In this document: positions 42,212 through 51,778 of the stretch, in pieces
Position numbering within the stretch: the first letter of the stretch is position 1
Layout: every line of letters begins with the position of its first letter
Notes under the pieces: model-generated
Seen by the model: only the letters and a program-made list of their open reading frames with translations
Databases searched by the model: none
Told to the model about the DNA's origin: nothing
Program-made: the position numbers and the translations under genes
Assembly (NCBI GenBank): GCA_017402995.1
Contig: JAFQOV010000005.1
Coordinates: 1 to 64,000, forward strand
Source: Candidatus Gastranaerophilales bacterium
GTDB taxonomy: Bacteria; Cyanobacteriota; Vampirovibrionia; Gastranaerophilales; Gastranaerophilaceae
DNA length: 64,000 nt
Reading direction: 5' to 3'

Positions 42212-45200
42212 AAAATGTCTTTTTTGGAACATAGAAATTAGAAACAGTATCTGTTATGCGGATTTTATTACCATTTTGAGCAACAATTTCGCCGTCTTTA
42301 ACGATATATGTGTTTCCGTCATCTTTAAATTTGCCATCGGCATATATTTTTCTTTTTAAAATTGTTCCGTCGTCTAAGACTGCTCTTTTGTTTTCATCTT
42401 TAATAGGAATAGATTCAATTTGGCAATCGCCATTTTGTTTCACGCCATAATTTGAAATCACGCTAATTGTTTTAGAGCCTGTTTCGTCATATTTAAACAT
42501 TGACCAAAAATCAAGTGCGTTGTTGTTTTTTTCTTCATGTTTAAAATAATTTTCAAGCTCATTAACAACTTCTGGGAAAACTTCATGGTTTGCATTGTCT
42601 GGAGCTACCTTAAGCGTGTTTTGAAGAAAATCGCAACGAGTACTTTTGTTAGAAATTGCCTTGCGAATTTGTTCAAATTTATCTTCAACATTTTCGTTAC
42701 CAATAAAGTTTTTAACGCAAGAAATAAAGTAATTATATTTACCATCATCTGTTTTGCTTGTTGTTGCGTATGGGTTTTCTTGAGCTTGAGACGCTTTTGT
42801 TTCAAGCACAATTGGGAAACCGCCGCGAAGTGCGCTCATGTCTGGTTCTTTATATAAAGAAGTTACAGCTTGCATTTTATTGTAATATTCTTTATAGCCG
42901 TCTGTTTCTTTTAATTCATGAAGAACTTGGTTTCTGTTGCCAACATAAATGTTTTTAGAACCTGTTTCATAGCCAGTTTGAGCAAATTCCATACCGTTAA
43001 ATAAAGTTGGAACGCCAACAAGCGCGCAAGTAACTTGCCACATTTTTTCTTGAAGGTCCATAGAATCTTTTAACATTTCATAGTGGAATTTTAAAACATC
43101 TTTGTCGTCATATTTAATTCCAGATTTATTGAATAAATCTCTGATTGTCACTTCATATGGCAATACGCCGAACGCTTCGGCACGTTTAAACAGATTTTTT
43201 CCGTTTTTATCTTTGCCATTTGTCAAATCTTGAAGAGCTGATTTAAGTTGCGCTTTTTCTTTTGAATTAAATGAAAGCTCATCAATTACTTCGGTCATTT
43301 TTGAAGCAACAGCCACTGCTTTTGCGGAAATATTTTTGTAATCTGTTCTTCCGCCAGTTAATTTTGTTGCTAAATCACGGTATTTTTGATTTTTTGAATC
43401 TGTCAAATCAGTTCTTAAATATAATTCTGTATCTAGTGGCGCAACGTGTAAAACCCTTGGTTTGTCGTGGTTTTCAACAAATACATGAGAATACATTGCG
43501 GTGTTTGGTTGTGCAAATCTTAAGAAATCTTCTGTTTGTTTTTTTAATTTTGCAACATCACCCTTTTCTTTAACTTCACCACGTTCTGGGTCAAGTCCAA
43601 TGAAATTAGATAAATTATTGAAATATTTATCATAGTTTGAATCTGTTGTTGATGATGTTTTTTCAACAAATTGCATTTCTTTTGCATATGGAAGATTGTT
43701 TTCGTAATCATTTCCATATGAAGCGTCTTTTTGAATTTTTGATAAATATTCTTCTGCTAAGTCGCTATCAAAGTCATACATTGAATCAATATCATTCCAA
43801 ACATAAAACTCTGGCAACATTGTAAGCTCATTGATTATATATGAAGATGGATTGCAGGCTCTAATTCTTGAAATAAAATCTGTCCAAAAAGCTTGCACGC
43901 CTTCGTCTTCACCTTGTCCATTCCAAACGGCATCAAGCGTTGTGTCCCCATTTCGAACAGCGTCAAGATCGCCAATATCTTTTGCAGCGTCAAAACGCCA
44001 ATTTAAACCAGCTTTTGAAAAAAGAACAACTTGTTCAGCTTGCATGAAATCTTCAAGAGAAATGTTTTTCAATTCTTTTTTAATTGTATTTTGCAAGCCA
44101 CTAACAGCTTCTGAATTGAATTTAGATTTAATTTCTTCAACAACTTGTCTTCTTTCGATATCAGGCGAGCCAACAGGAGGGTGCAACATTGATTTCAATG
44201 TCACTTTTTTCAATTCGTCTGTTTTAATTTTGCCTTGTTTATCAACTGACTCTGGCGCCATTGAACCAGCGAAAAGTGTCTTAATGATTGTATTTGCATA
44301 TGTTTTAACAACAAATGCTTTATAATCATCATCATTTTGATATCTTTCAGGAATAGCTTCGTTTAAAACATTTTCAATGGTTTCAACGATTGTATCCTCA
44401 AAACCTTTTGCGTATAAGTCATCTTTGAATTTTGGTTGTGCAAAAATCGCACTCAATTCAGGGCTTGTTTCAATAGATTGATATGGAAATTCATCAAGAT
44501 AATCATAAATTGTTTTGTCTTGTTTAAGAACTAATGAATCCATAAATTCTGCGTCAGAAACGATTGCGTCAAACTGTGCTTGAGTTACGTTGTTATTTAA
44601 TGCGATTGCTTTTCTTTCGTCTTGTTTTGCTTTTGCCAAATTCAAAATGAAATCAGATTGAACTGCCTCAGACCAAAAAGTTGCAACACCAAGGATATAA
44701 TCCTTTGCGTCTAACATGCCTTGAATTTTATCAGAATTTTTACCAGGATTTGATAAATTCATTTTGATAATATCTGTATTACCATCCCAAAAAGACGCGC
44801 CAGAAACCTTTGATTTTTCAACAATTCGATATTTTGGGAAAGTTAAAAACTCATCAAGATTTGAAATATCTTTTAAAAGAATTGCATTTTTGTCGCCAAA
44901 TTCTTTAATTTTTTTGTCCGAAATTGGAAGCTCAAAGTAATATGGTTGAATTGAATCTTGATGTCCAACAATTTCATAGTGGTCATCTAATTTTTTATCA
45001 TATGCAACAATTAATTCTTGTGAATTTTGTTGTTCTTTGCTTGATAATCTATCGTCAAAAAATTGAATATATGTAGATTTTGTATCGTCATATTCTTCGC
45101 TATTTGGCGAATTTACAAGCTTAACACCAATATGAGAAAATACTTCGTCATAATTTTCCGAATTTCTATCTGGCAAAATGCCCAGACCAATTTCGCCGCC

Positions 45201-46046
45201 AACTTTTAACATGTTATAAAATGGAGATTCTTCACCCCATTTTAAAATATGTTGAACAAATGGTGATTGAAGGCTTTGAGAGGTGAAAGCACCGTCTGCG
45301 ACATAGCCTTTGCCACGTTTAAACAATTCGTAGTTAAATTCTTTAAAATCATCAATATTTGAACATTGATATTGGTTATTTGGCCAATATTTGTGACTTG
45401 AAGTATTGTCAGCACCAATATCTGGAGTGGTCATAATGTATCTGTATGGATTTAATTCATCTGTATTTTTAAGAAGATAAGTTAAACCCTTAATGTTACC
45501 ACCAAGTTTGTTAAAGTGGTTTCTAACAAATTCAGAATCTTGAGTCATTATTTGACCTTTTGAATTTAAAATGACATCAGAATCTAAAAAGCTATGACGC
45601 ATTGGACCAGCTTTTGGCGTAATGCCATATGTTTCGCCACGGTCAATAAGGTTCATGACCCCTTTTTTGCCTGCAATGTTTATTGTTTTAAATTTATCAA
45701 TTTCAAACCTTGCTTTGTCTGTATCTTTAGAAGCAATTTTATATCTATAAGCGAAAGCGCTTGATTTGCTAGCTTTGTTGAATTTGTCTTGGCTAATTTC
45801 TAATGGTTCATTGCCAACAAAATCAAATTCAAGAATTTCAGTTTCTTTTGGCTCCTTAAAACCTGCCATGCCAACATTTTCTTCTAATGGAACGATTTGC
45901 AAAATAACGCGTTCCTTACTTTGATTGAAAGGAGGAGGGATAAACTTATATACAGGAGTTCCAGATGAGTTATAATCACCCTTCAATCCTTGGAAAGACA
46001 AGTTTTTTTGATTAATTTTATTTATTTTGTTGAACGATAAATCCAT
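42204..46046 (-). CDS. giant GH13-like glycoside hydrolase/transferase
   Basis: This 1280-residue protein has a GH13 catalytic set: nucleophile D686 in LNWRFDAAKD, acid/base E740 in SSYIINEL, and D861 in FVENHDKPR. Region I is probably GKGYVADGAFTSQ (~246-256), so the barrel carries a ~430-residue insertion between regions I and II. The N-terminus has KNLSFQGLKG, the lineage motif, and no signal peptide. GH13 enzymes cleave or transfer alpha-1,4/1,6 glucans. No specific activity is assigned. It is the last gene of a four-gene operon, 44 bases after the smaller GH13 gene, with AAGGAAG before the ATG. It overlaps the convergent Hcp-like gene by eight bases. Confidence 0.8.
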   Translation of the reverse strand: MDLSFNKINKINQKNLSFQGLKGDYNSSGTPVYKFIPPPFNQSKERVILQIVPLEENVGMAGFKEPKETEILEFDFVGNEPLEISQDKFNKASKSSAFAYRYKIASKDTDKARFEIDKFKTINIAGKKGVMNLIDRGETYGITPKAGPMRHSFLDSDVILNSKGQIMTQDSEFVRNHFNKLGGNIKGLTYLLKNTDELNPYRYIMTTPDIGADNTSSHKYWPNNQYQCSNIDDFKEFNYELFKRGKGYVADGAFTSQSLQSPFVQHILKWGEESPFYNMLKVGGEIGLGILPDRNSENYDEVFSHIGVKLVNSPNSEEYDDTKSTYIQFFDDRLSSKEQQNSQELIVAYDKKLDDHYEIVGHQDSIQPYYFELPISDKKIKEFGDKNAILLKDISNLDEFLTFPKYRIVEKSKVSGASFWDGNTDIIKMNLSNPGKNSDKIQGMLDAKDYILGVATFWSEAVQSDFILNLAKAKQDERKAIALNNNVTQAQFDAIVSDAEFMDSLVLKQDKTIYDYLDEFPYQSIETSPELSAIFAQPKFKDDLYAKGFEDTIVETIENVLNEAIPERYQNDDDYKAFVVKTYANTIIKTLFAGSMAPESVDKQGKIKTDELKKVTLKSMLHPPVGSPDIERRQVVEEIKSKFNSEAVSGLQNTIKKELKNISLEDFMQAEQVVLFSKAGLNWRFDAAKDIGDLDAVRNGDTTLDAVWNGQGEDEGVQAFWTDFISRIRACNPSSYIINELTMLPEFYVWNDIDSMYDFDSDLAEEYLSKIQKDASYGNDYENNLPYAKEMQFVEKTSSTTDSNYDKYFNNLSNFIGLDPERGEVKEKGDVAKLKKQTEDFLRFAQPNTAMYSHVFVENHDKPRVLHVAPLDTELYLRTDLTDSKNQKYRDLATKLTGGRTDYKNISAKAVAVASKMTEVIDELSFNSKEKAQLKSALQDLTNGKDKNGKNLFKRAEAFGVLPYEVTIRDLFNKSGIKYDDKDVLKFHYEMLKDSMDLQEKMWQVTCALVGVPTLFNGMEFAQTGYETGSKNIYVGNRNQVLHELKETDGYKEYYNKMQAVTSLYKEPDMSALRGGFPIVLETKASQAQENPYATTSKTDDGKYNYFISCVKNFIGNENVEDKFEQIRKAISNKSTRCDFLQNTLKVAPDNANHEVFPEVVNELENYFKHEEKNNNALDFWSMFKYDETGSKTISVISNYGVKQNGDCQIESIPIKDENKRAVLDDGTILKRKIYADGKFKDDGNTYIVKDGEIVAQNGNKIRITDTVSNFYVPKKTFFK

Positions 46047-46090
46047 AATCTTCCTTTTTAATTTTTTCCCTTCAAACCGAAATTTATAAC

Positions 46091-47980
46091 CTATTTCAAA
46101 TATTGTTGTTGTAAAACATTAACAGGATTTGACAGGTTTTGAATTTCAGGAGCGTCAATTTCAAACACGCAAGCTCTGCTTGAACCAAGCTCTACTGCGA
46201 TTTCGTTTTTCTCAGTATGTTGAATTTTACACTCATCACCATAATTTGGCATCAAATTTTTGAATTTTTGTTCAGGATTTAACCCTGGGATTTCAATTTT
46301 TCCACCAACTCTTTGGTTTACATTACGGTTTCCAATAAATACAAGAGTTTTGCCGTCTTTATGTCTTGCAAAAGCAATGATTTCAGGGTTATTTGTCGGT
46401 AAAACGATAAATGAACCTTTTGTAATTACATCTTGCGCATTTGTCATTTGCAATTTTGTTGCGCTATTTTTATTAACTTCATTATATTTTCCATCTCTTA
46501 AAGAGAAGGCTGTTTTAACAACATTTGAAATCTCAGGACAATCGCCACCTGGTTTTCTTGATTTGTTGAAGATGTCCATTCTGCCTGTATGAACAGTACA
46601 TTCGTGGTTATCTGTTAAAGTGTCTTTAACAAGCGCATGGTCATATGGGAAAATATAATAATCACCAGTTTGAACACCATCTGTCATATATGGGTTTACT
46701 TGTGGCAACATACTTTGCAAAATTGTTGTAAACATTACCCAAGGAGCGCCACCATAAAGCATTGGAGAAGAGTCGTCATGTGTTGCAAAAGAACCAATTA
46801 AAGATTTTGCTTCGCCAATTTGATTGTTCATATCAATATTTTCTTTAACATAGTTATATAATTCATCATTTGTTAACCAGTCGTTGAAAATATGATATTG
46901 ACCATAATAGCTGTCAAAACCAACTTCTAATAATTCTTGTGGTCTATCGTATGGCATATTTAATTGTGGAGAAGCGTCTTCATGGGTATATGTTTCAGCA
47001 AGCCACGCAAATTGTGGGTCTTTTGCTCTTGAATAATTGATAATTACATTCCAAAATTCAACAGGTTTTGCCCTGCCAACGTCAGCTCTAATGCCATCAA
47101 AACCAAGTTCAACGCACATATCGACATATTTTTTGTGCATGTCTAATAAATCTTTATTTAATGAACGATTTTGTTCATCTTCAAAAGGCTTGAACATTCT
47201 AATATCTTGCCAGCCTTTTGGCACTTTTTCTTTACCATCTGCACCAACGGCCATCATCTCAGGGTGTGCTTTTGCAAAGTCTACGCTAGCGCAAGAAGGT
47301 AAATCAAGCATTACCTTGATACCATGTTTGTGACATTCATCAAGATAATATTTACATTGAGCAAAAGCGACTTCTGGGTCATTTTTGTCCATTTTAGTCA
47401 GCTTTTTACCTGTTTTTTGTTCATATAATTGAGCAATTCTACTCCAAGCTTCTTTTGGTGGATTTTCATCAACAAGCTCAGGATCTAATGTTAAGAAATC
47501 TTTTGGAGCATACAAAGAACCTGCTGTTCCCATTGCTTTTGTTTCTCCTGGTGGGTGAATTGGAAGCATGTGTTGCGTATTAAAACCAAGATTTTTAATT
47601 TCATCTAAGCGTCCAACCGCATTCACAAAGTTTCCAGCAACTTCGTTTCCTTGAATTAACTCGTTGCCATCAGTATCTTGAGCATTCATAATTCTTGGAA
47701 TAACAGCTAAAATATTCGCACGGTTTCCAACAAGTGCATCTCTTAAATCATTTTTATAACCAGGAACTCTTTTTTGGGCTTCTGTTAAATTAGCACCTTG
47801 TACAGCATTATTTGGCAAAATTTGTTTTGATTGCGCAATCACAGAAGGACCGACCATTGGGTTGTATCCATTTTGCACATTTTGTACAGCAGGCTGCACA
47901 CTTTGCGCTTGTTGCACTTGAGGTGTTTTTATTTTTAAAGTTTGTGCCAACAATGGACTCATTACTTTGTTAAATTCCAT
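46091..47980 (-). CDS. GH13 alpha-amylase family protein
   Basis: This 629-residue protein has a (beta/alpha)8 amylase barrel with nucleophile D300 (GFDGIRADVGRAKPVEFW), acid/base E329 (FAWLAETYTHED) and the third carboxylate D402 (GSFATHDDS). The RADVGRAKPVEFW context recalls the GlgE maltosyltransferase subfamily (VDNPHTKP..FW). The ~65-residue N-terminus is Gln/Val-rich, begins MEFNKVMSPLLAQTL and lacks a signal peptide, so the enzyme is probably cytoplasmic or exported by another route. A perfect AAAGGAGGTG lies within the end of the preceding gene, and the start overlaps its stop (TAATG). Confidence 0.86.
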   Translation of the reverse strand: MEFNKVMSPLLAQTLKIKTPQVQQAQSVQPAVQNVQNGYNPMVGPSVIAQSKQILPNNAVQGANLTEAQKRVPGYKNDLRDALVGNRANILAVIPRIMNAQDTDGNELIQGNEVAGNFVNAVGRLDEIKNLGFNTQHMLPIHPPGETKAMGTAGSLYAPKDFLTLDPELVDENPPKEAWSRIAQLYEQKTGKKLTKMDKNDPEVAFAQCKYYLDECHKHGIKVMLDLPSCASVDFAKAHPEMMAVGADGKEKVPKGWQDIRMFKPFEDEQNRSLNKDLLDMHKKYVDMCVELGFDGIRADVGRAKPVEFWNVIINYSRAKDPQFAWLAETYTHEDASPQLNMPYDRPQELLEVGFDSYYGQYHIFNDWLTNDELYNYVKENIDMNNQIGEAKSLIGSFATHDDSSPMLYGGAPWVMFTTILQSMLPQVNPYMTDGVQTGDYYIFPYDHALVKDTLTDNHECTVHTGRMDIFNKSRKPGGDCPEISNVVKTAFSLRDGKYNEVNKNSATKLQMTNAQDVITKGSFIVLPTNNPEIIAFARHKDGKTLVFIGNRNVNQRVGGKIEIPGLNPEQKFKNLMPNYGDECKIQHTEKNEIAVELGSSRACVFEIDAPEIQNLSNPVNVLQQQYLK

Positions 47981-50526
47981 TATTTAACACCTCCTTTTTT
48001 GTCTTCAGGATATTCTTTATCAATTTTACCAAATGCAAACTGAGCAAGCAACGTTACGCCAGCAATTCCTGCAGCTATAGGAGCAAAAGTTTTTAACCAA
48101 GTTTTGCTGTTGTATAATTTTGTAGCGTGTTTTTTAACTGCTTCTGTTAAACCACTTGAAAGAATATATTTTCTTGCATTTGGTAATTGTGCGTGTTTTG
48201 ACGCTTCATTAACAAATCTAACTTCTTTTAAATCATCAACAAATTTTGTAATTTCAGGGAAAATTGCCTTTTCTGTTGCAAATTTTGATGAATCAAATAA
48301 TCTTGGAGAAATTGTGTCTAATAATGCACCATCTTTAAAGACTGCATTTGTCATATAGCCACCATTTGCTCTTAAAGACATTGTACTATCGTAAATCATA
48401 TTTCTTGCAGCTTTAATTTCATCTGCTGTCCAATCAGCAAATTCGCCCAATTTTAAGCGTCTTTCAAAGTTTGCGCATAATACTGCTTTTAACTTAGAAG
48501 CTTGAACTTCTGCTAATTTGTTTGTAATTGATTCTTTAATAGCGCCAAGAATTGTTCCTTTTTTCAATGTTGCTTGACCGCTTGAAACAATATTGCCACC
48601 GTCAACTCTTTTTCCAACGCCTTTTTTACCAAAAATTGTATCAGAAATTGAGCCAAGAATTGTGCTGTGTTTGATTTTTGCAATATTATCATCTGCCATT
48701 GCAGTTTCAATTAATTTCATTTGTTCAGGTGTAAATGAATCACCCGCAATGCTTTTGATAAAGTTTTCATATTGAGCTTCATCTTGTACTTTTGTTTTGA
48801 AAATTTCACTCAAAACTTCAACAATATCGCCGTTTTTGCTTTGTGAAATCTCTTTTGCTTTTTTGTAATCTATTCCAAGCTCTTTAAATATTTTTGTCAT
48901 ATTGCCATCGTAAATTTGAGTTGCCAAAGCTTCTTCTTTAGAACCAACTAAAGGATTAAGCGCTTGGACATATTTTTTCAATCTAGCTCTTGAAATTGCT
49001 AAATCTGTTTTGTTATATTCCACAATAGCATTATAAAATTTCGTTAAATCTTCATCAAATAATTGTTTTTTGATTTCAACTGGAATTTCAGAAATATTGT
49101 ATTGTTTTAATACTTTTTCTAGGTTTTCCATTGTAGGTGCTTTTGAAACTTCACGAGTAATTTGCTCAACAATATGTTGAGGAATTTTCTTGTCGCTAAC
49201 ACCTACAACGTTTTTAATAACCGCTGTAATATTTTCTGGATTATATTGAACTTGGTTATCTACAACAAGTTGAGAAACGATTTCTTTAATTTTTTCAGGT
49301 GCTATTTCTTTTTCTTTTAAAACTTTAATTAAATCGCGTTTTGTAGACTCTTCGCTAATAGCGTCAAGGATTTCGTCTAGTTCAACTTGTTGTAATTTTG
49401 TTTTCATGCCAGCAACAAAATTATCTGTGTCTGTATATTCAAGTTGTTCAATAACACCTTTGATTTTTGAAGGATTAATTTCATCTGAACGGCAAGCTTC
49501 GCGCAATGCTTCTAGAGTTTTTCTGACTCTTGAAGTGCTATTTTTTTCGAATAATTTTGCGTCATCAGGATTTAAAAATTCACCATATACATCTTCAACG
49601 CTTAATAATTTTGGCATTCTTTTGTAGAAATATTCATCTGGTTCTTTGTTTTTATAGATATTAGCTAATCTTTCGATTTCTTCTTGATTTCTAATATCTG
49701 GTTTAACGTTTGCCAAGAAATTATCTAGTGCTTGTGTATCTGCAAATACTTTTTTAGATTTTGCTACGCCACTTTTAATCACCGCATTTTTAACATGTGG
49801 TTCTAATCTATTTGAAATTAAAGCAGACATAATTGGAGTTGCAAAACCAGCTGTTGCCATCCATAGAGTTCTATTTTGTAATGCTGTTTTTTGCATTTTT
49901 CTTTGGATTTTTTCATGTCCATTTTTGCTATTAGCATCAATACCCATTTTTTTGCCGATTTCTTCAATTTCTTCTTTAGAATATGCGTCCCAAGGTAAGA
50001 ATTGGTTGTCTAGGAAGAAATCTTTTTTGTCACCTTGTGCGCTAATATATTTTTGTCCAATATCAAAACCGTGTTTAGCTTTTGCAGGAGCATTAATGAA
50101 CAATTTTGGCCATAAACTCATTGAAGCAAGGAAAGCACCGCCACCAATGAATTTCATTATTGCTTCAGTTTTAGTTTTTGAATGAAGAGCTAAAAATGCA
50201 GCAATAACAGCTGCGCCAAATTTCATGCCAAGGTCGTTAATTCTTCCAAGGCGAGTATCGTTCATTTTGCCTGTTTTAACGGCAGTATTGAAGTTTGCAA
50301 TGTCTTTGCCTGTATCTTTAAATGTTGAAACAACGCTTGTTGCAAAATTTTCTTTAACTAATTTTGCTTTTGCTTCGTTTGGGCGAACTTCATTTGCACG
50401 ACGTCTTAAATCTTCATAAACTTTATCATGTTGATTTAAATTTGTGTTAACTACAACAGGATTGCTTTGTTTTGTTGTATTAGTTGCATTTAATCTATTT
50501 TGTAAAAGAGGGCTCATATATGTCAT
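47980..50526 (-). CDS. large membrane-associated protein of unknown function
   Basis: I start at ATG 50526 (848 residues), where GAGGTG precedes and TAATG couples it to the upstream gene. The N-terminus MTYMSPLLQNRLNATN shares MSPLLxQ with the GH13 protein downstream. Hydrophobic segments occur at ~95-140 (GAAVIAAFLAL; FIGGGAFLASMSLWPKLF), ~225-240 (WMATAGFATPIMSALI) and at the C-terminus (FAPIAAGIAGVTLLAQFAF). The central ~500 residues are helical and charged, with repeated EKEIAPEKIKEIVSQL-like units. No family is recognised. It may scaffold the GH13 enzymes at a membrane. Confidence 0.75.
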   Translation of the reverse strand: MTYMSPLLQNRLNATNTTKQSNPVVVNTNLNQHDKVYEDLRRRANEVRPNEAKAKLVKENFATSVVSTFKDTGKDIANFNTAVKTGKMNDTRLGRINDLGMKFGAAVIAAFLALHSKTKTEAIMKFIGGGAFLASMSLWPKLFINAPAKAKHGFDIGQKYISAQGDKKDFFLDNQFLPWDAYSKEEIEEIGKKMGIDANSKNGHEKIQRKMQKTALQNRTLWMATAGFATPIMSALISNRLEPHVKNAVIKSGVAKSKKVFADTQALDNFLANVKPDIRNQEEIERLANIYKNKEPDEYFYKRMPKLLSVEDVYGEFLNPDDAKLFEKNSTSRVRKTLEALREACRSDEINPSKIKGVIEQLEYTDTDNFVAGMKTKLQQVELDEILDAISEESTKRDLIKVLKEKEIAPEKIKEIVSQLVVDNQVQYNPENITAVIKNVVGVSDKKIPQHIVEQITREVSKAPTMENLEKVLKQYNISEIPVEIKKQLFDEDLTKFYNAIVEYNKTDLAISRARLKKYVQALNPLVGSKEEALATQIYDGNMTKIFKELGIDYKKAKEISQSKNGDIVEVLSEIFKTKVQDEAQYENFIKSIAGDSFTPEQMKLIETAMADDNIAKIKHSTILGSISDTIFGKKGVGKRVDGGNIVSSGQATLKKGTILGAIKESITNKLAEVQASKLKAVLCANFERRLKLGEFADWTADEIKAARNMIYDSTMSLRANGGYMTNAVFKDGALLDTISPRLFDSSKFATEKAIFPEITKFVDDLKEVRFVNEASKHAQLPNARKYILSSGLTEAVKKHATKLYNSKTWLKTFAPIAAGIAGVTLLAQFAFGKIDKEYPEDKKGGVK

Positions 50527-51563
50527 TAGCACACCTCGAACTCTCTAGATTCATCAACTCTAGCTTTCATAGTGTCTGGGTTTGTTTTAAAGTTTTTAGA
50601 TGGAATTAACCAAGTAGCCAAAGTTGAAGCAACCGTTGCAATAATCATTGCTTTACCAGCATGTTTTGTGAAAATATTTTTATTTGTTCCCTTCCAAAGC
50701 TGAATTGCAGCCTCTTTAAGAGAATGAAGAATTGTTTTTGCATTTCCTAAAATTGCGCTTGCACCTTTTTCTTTAATTGAATGGAAGTGCATATCGCCAA
50801 ATGCTTTTTGCGCACCAAGAGCAACACCGCAAGCAGCAGCAATATATTTACTGATATTTTCTAGGGCTGTTGTTCTTGCTTTTAATTCTCTAATTTTGTT
50901 GCCCATTGTTTGATTTGGAGCGTTTAATTTTTCTTTAAAGCCTGCTTTTTTAGCGATTTTATCGTTATAGGCATAAATGTCGCCATGATTTAATTCGCTG
51001 TCTTTTTCAAGCAAATCTTTTCTGTAAAAATCAACAGACGAGAAAACTCCGGGGTACTGAGTTCTCACTAGTCCTTGCTCTTGACCATTTTCAGGCAATT
51101 CGTTAACTTTGTTGATATAAAGCATATCTAAGTCAACGCCTGTTGAGTGTTTAATTCCTTTATGTGCTAATTTTGGGGATAAATATTTTCCAACGCCATA
51201 CAACAAAACACCAGCGGCAGCGTTTTTAAACGCTTTTCCTGCGCCAGATGCGTCCATTGCGTTCATTTTTCCTCTTGTTAATCCGTATAGAGCAATTAAA
51301 GTCGCACTACCTGCGATATATGGAATCATGCCCAAAGATAAAAATTCATAAAAATCGCTGTTTTTTGAACCAGCAAAGCCTTTTGGGAAATATGTTAAAA
51401 TGTTGTTTGTAAGTTTATGCGCGCCAGCCTTCACACCCGACAAAGCACCTTGCTTGTGGATATGTGATTCGGTTTTATAGAAGTTTTCCTTCTTTTCTTC
51501 CTTAGAAACCCAATAGCCCACTTTAGGAAGTTTATCAACGCTCGGACCTGTAATTTGTTGCAT
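50526..51563 (-). CDS. membrane protein of unknown function, first gene of the GH13 operon
   Basis: I choose ATG 51563 (345 residues; TTTGGGG upstream, and TATAAT at 51587-51592) over an in-frame TTG at 51578. Hydrophobic segments lie at ~70-90 (LGMIPYIAGSATLIALYGL), ~105-125 (AAAGVLLYGVGKYL), ~235-250 (YIAAACGVALGAQ) and ~300-320 (AMIIATVASTLATWLI). The rest is charged and helical. It resembles the 848-residue protein in general build (short unstructured N-terminus, Ala/Gly-rich helices), and may be a distant relative. No known family is recognised. Confidence 0.72.
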   Translation of the reverse strand: MQQITGPSVDKLPKVGYWVSKEEKKENFYKTESHIHKQGALSGVKAGAHKLTNNILTYFPKGFAGSKNSDFYEFLSLGMIPYIAGSATLIALYGLTRGKMNAMDASGAGKAFKNAAAGVLLYGVGKYLSPKLAHKGIKHSTGVDLDMLYINKVNELPENGQEQGLVRTQYPGVFSSVDFYRKDLLEKDSELNHGDIYAYNDKIAKKAGFKEKLNAPNQTMGNKIRELKARTTALENISKYIAAACGVALGAQKAFGDMHFHSIKEKGASAILGNAKTILHSLKEAAIQLWKGTNKNIFTKHAGKAMIIATVASTLATWLIPSKNFKTNPDTMKARVDESREFEVC

Positions 51564-51742
51564 TTGTACCCCAAACAACTAACACAATTATATAAACAAC
51601 TATAAACGAAAATTTTTGCCTTTTTTCTTTAAATATTCTTAACAATTATTAATATTCTAAATTGCCGTAAAAACTACACTAAAAGAGCTTTTTGAGAATT
51701 TTAAAAAACTTGATTTTTGTTAGTTTTAGAATATTTGTCGTA

Positions 51743-51772
51743 TTGCATAAAATGATGGAATTTATGTACAAT
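51743..51772 (+). promoter_or_regulatory. promoter of the STAND/TPR gene, predicted leaderless
   Basis: TTGCAT (51743-51748), 18 bases, and TACAAT (51767-51772) stand six bases before the ATG at 51779. Confidence 0.55.
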
Positions 51773-51778
51773 AGAGTT

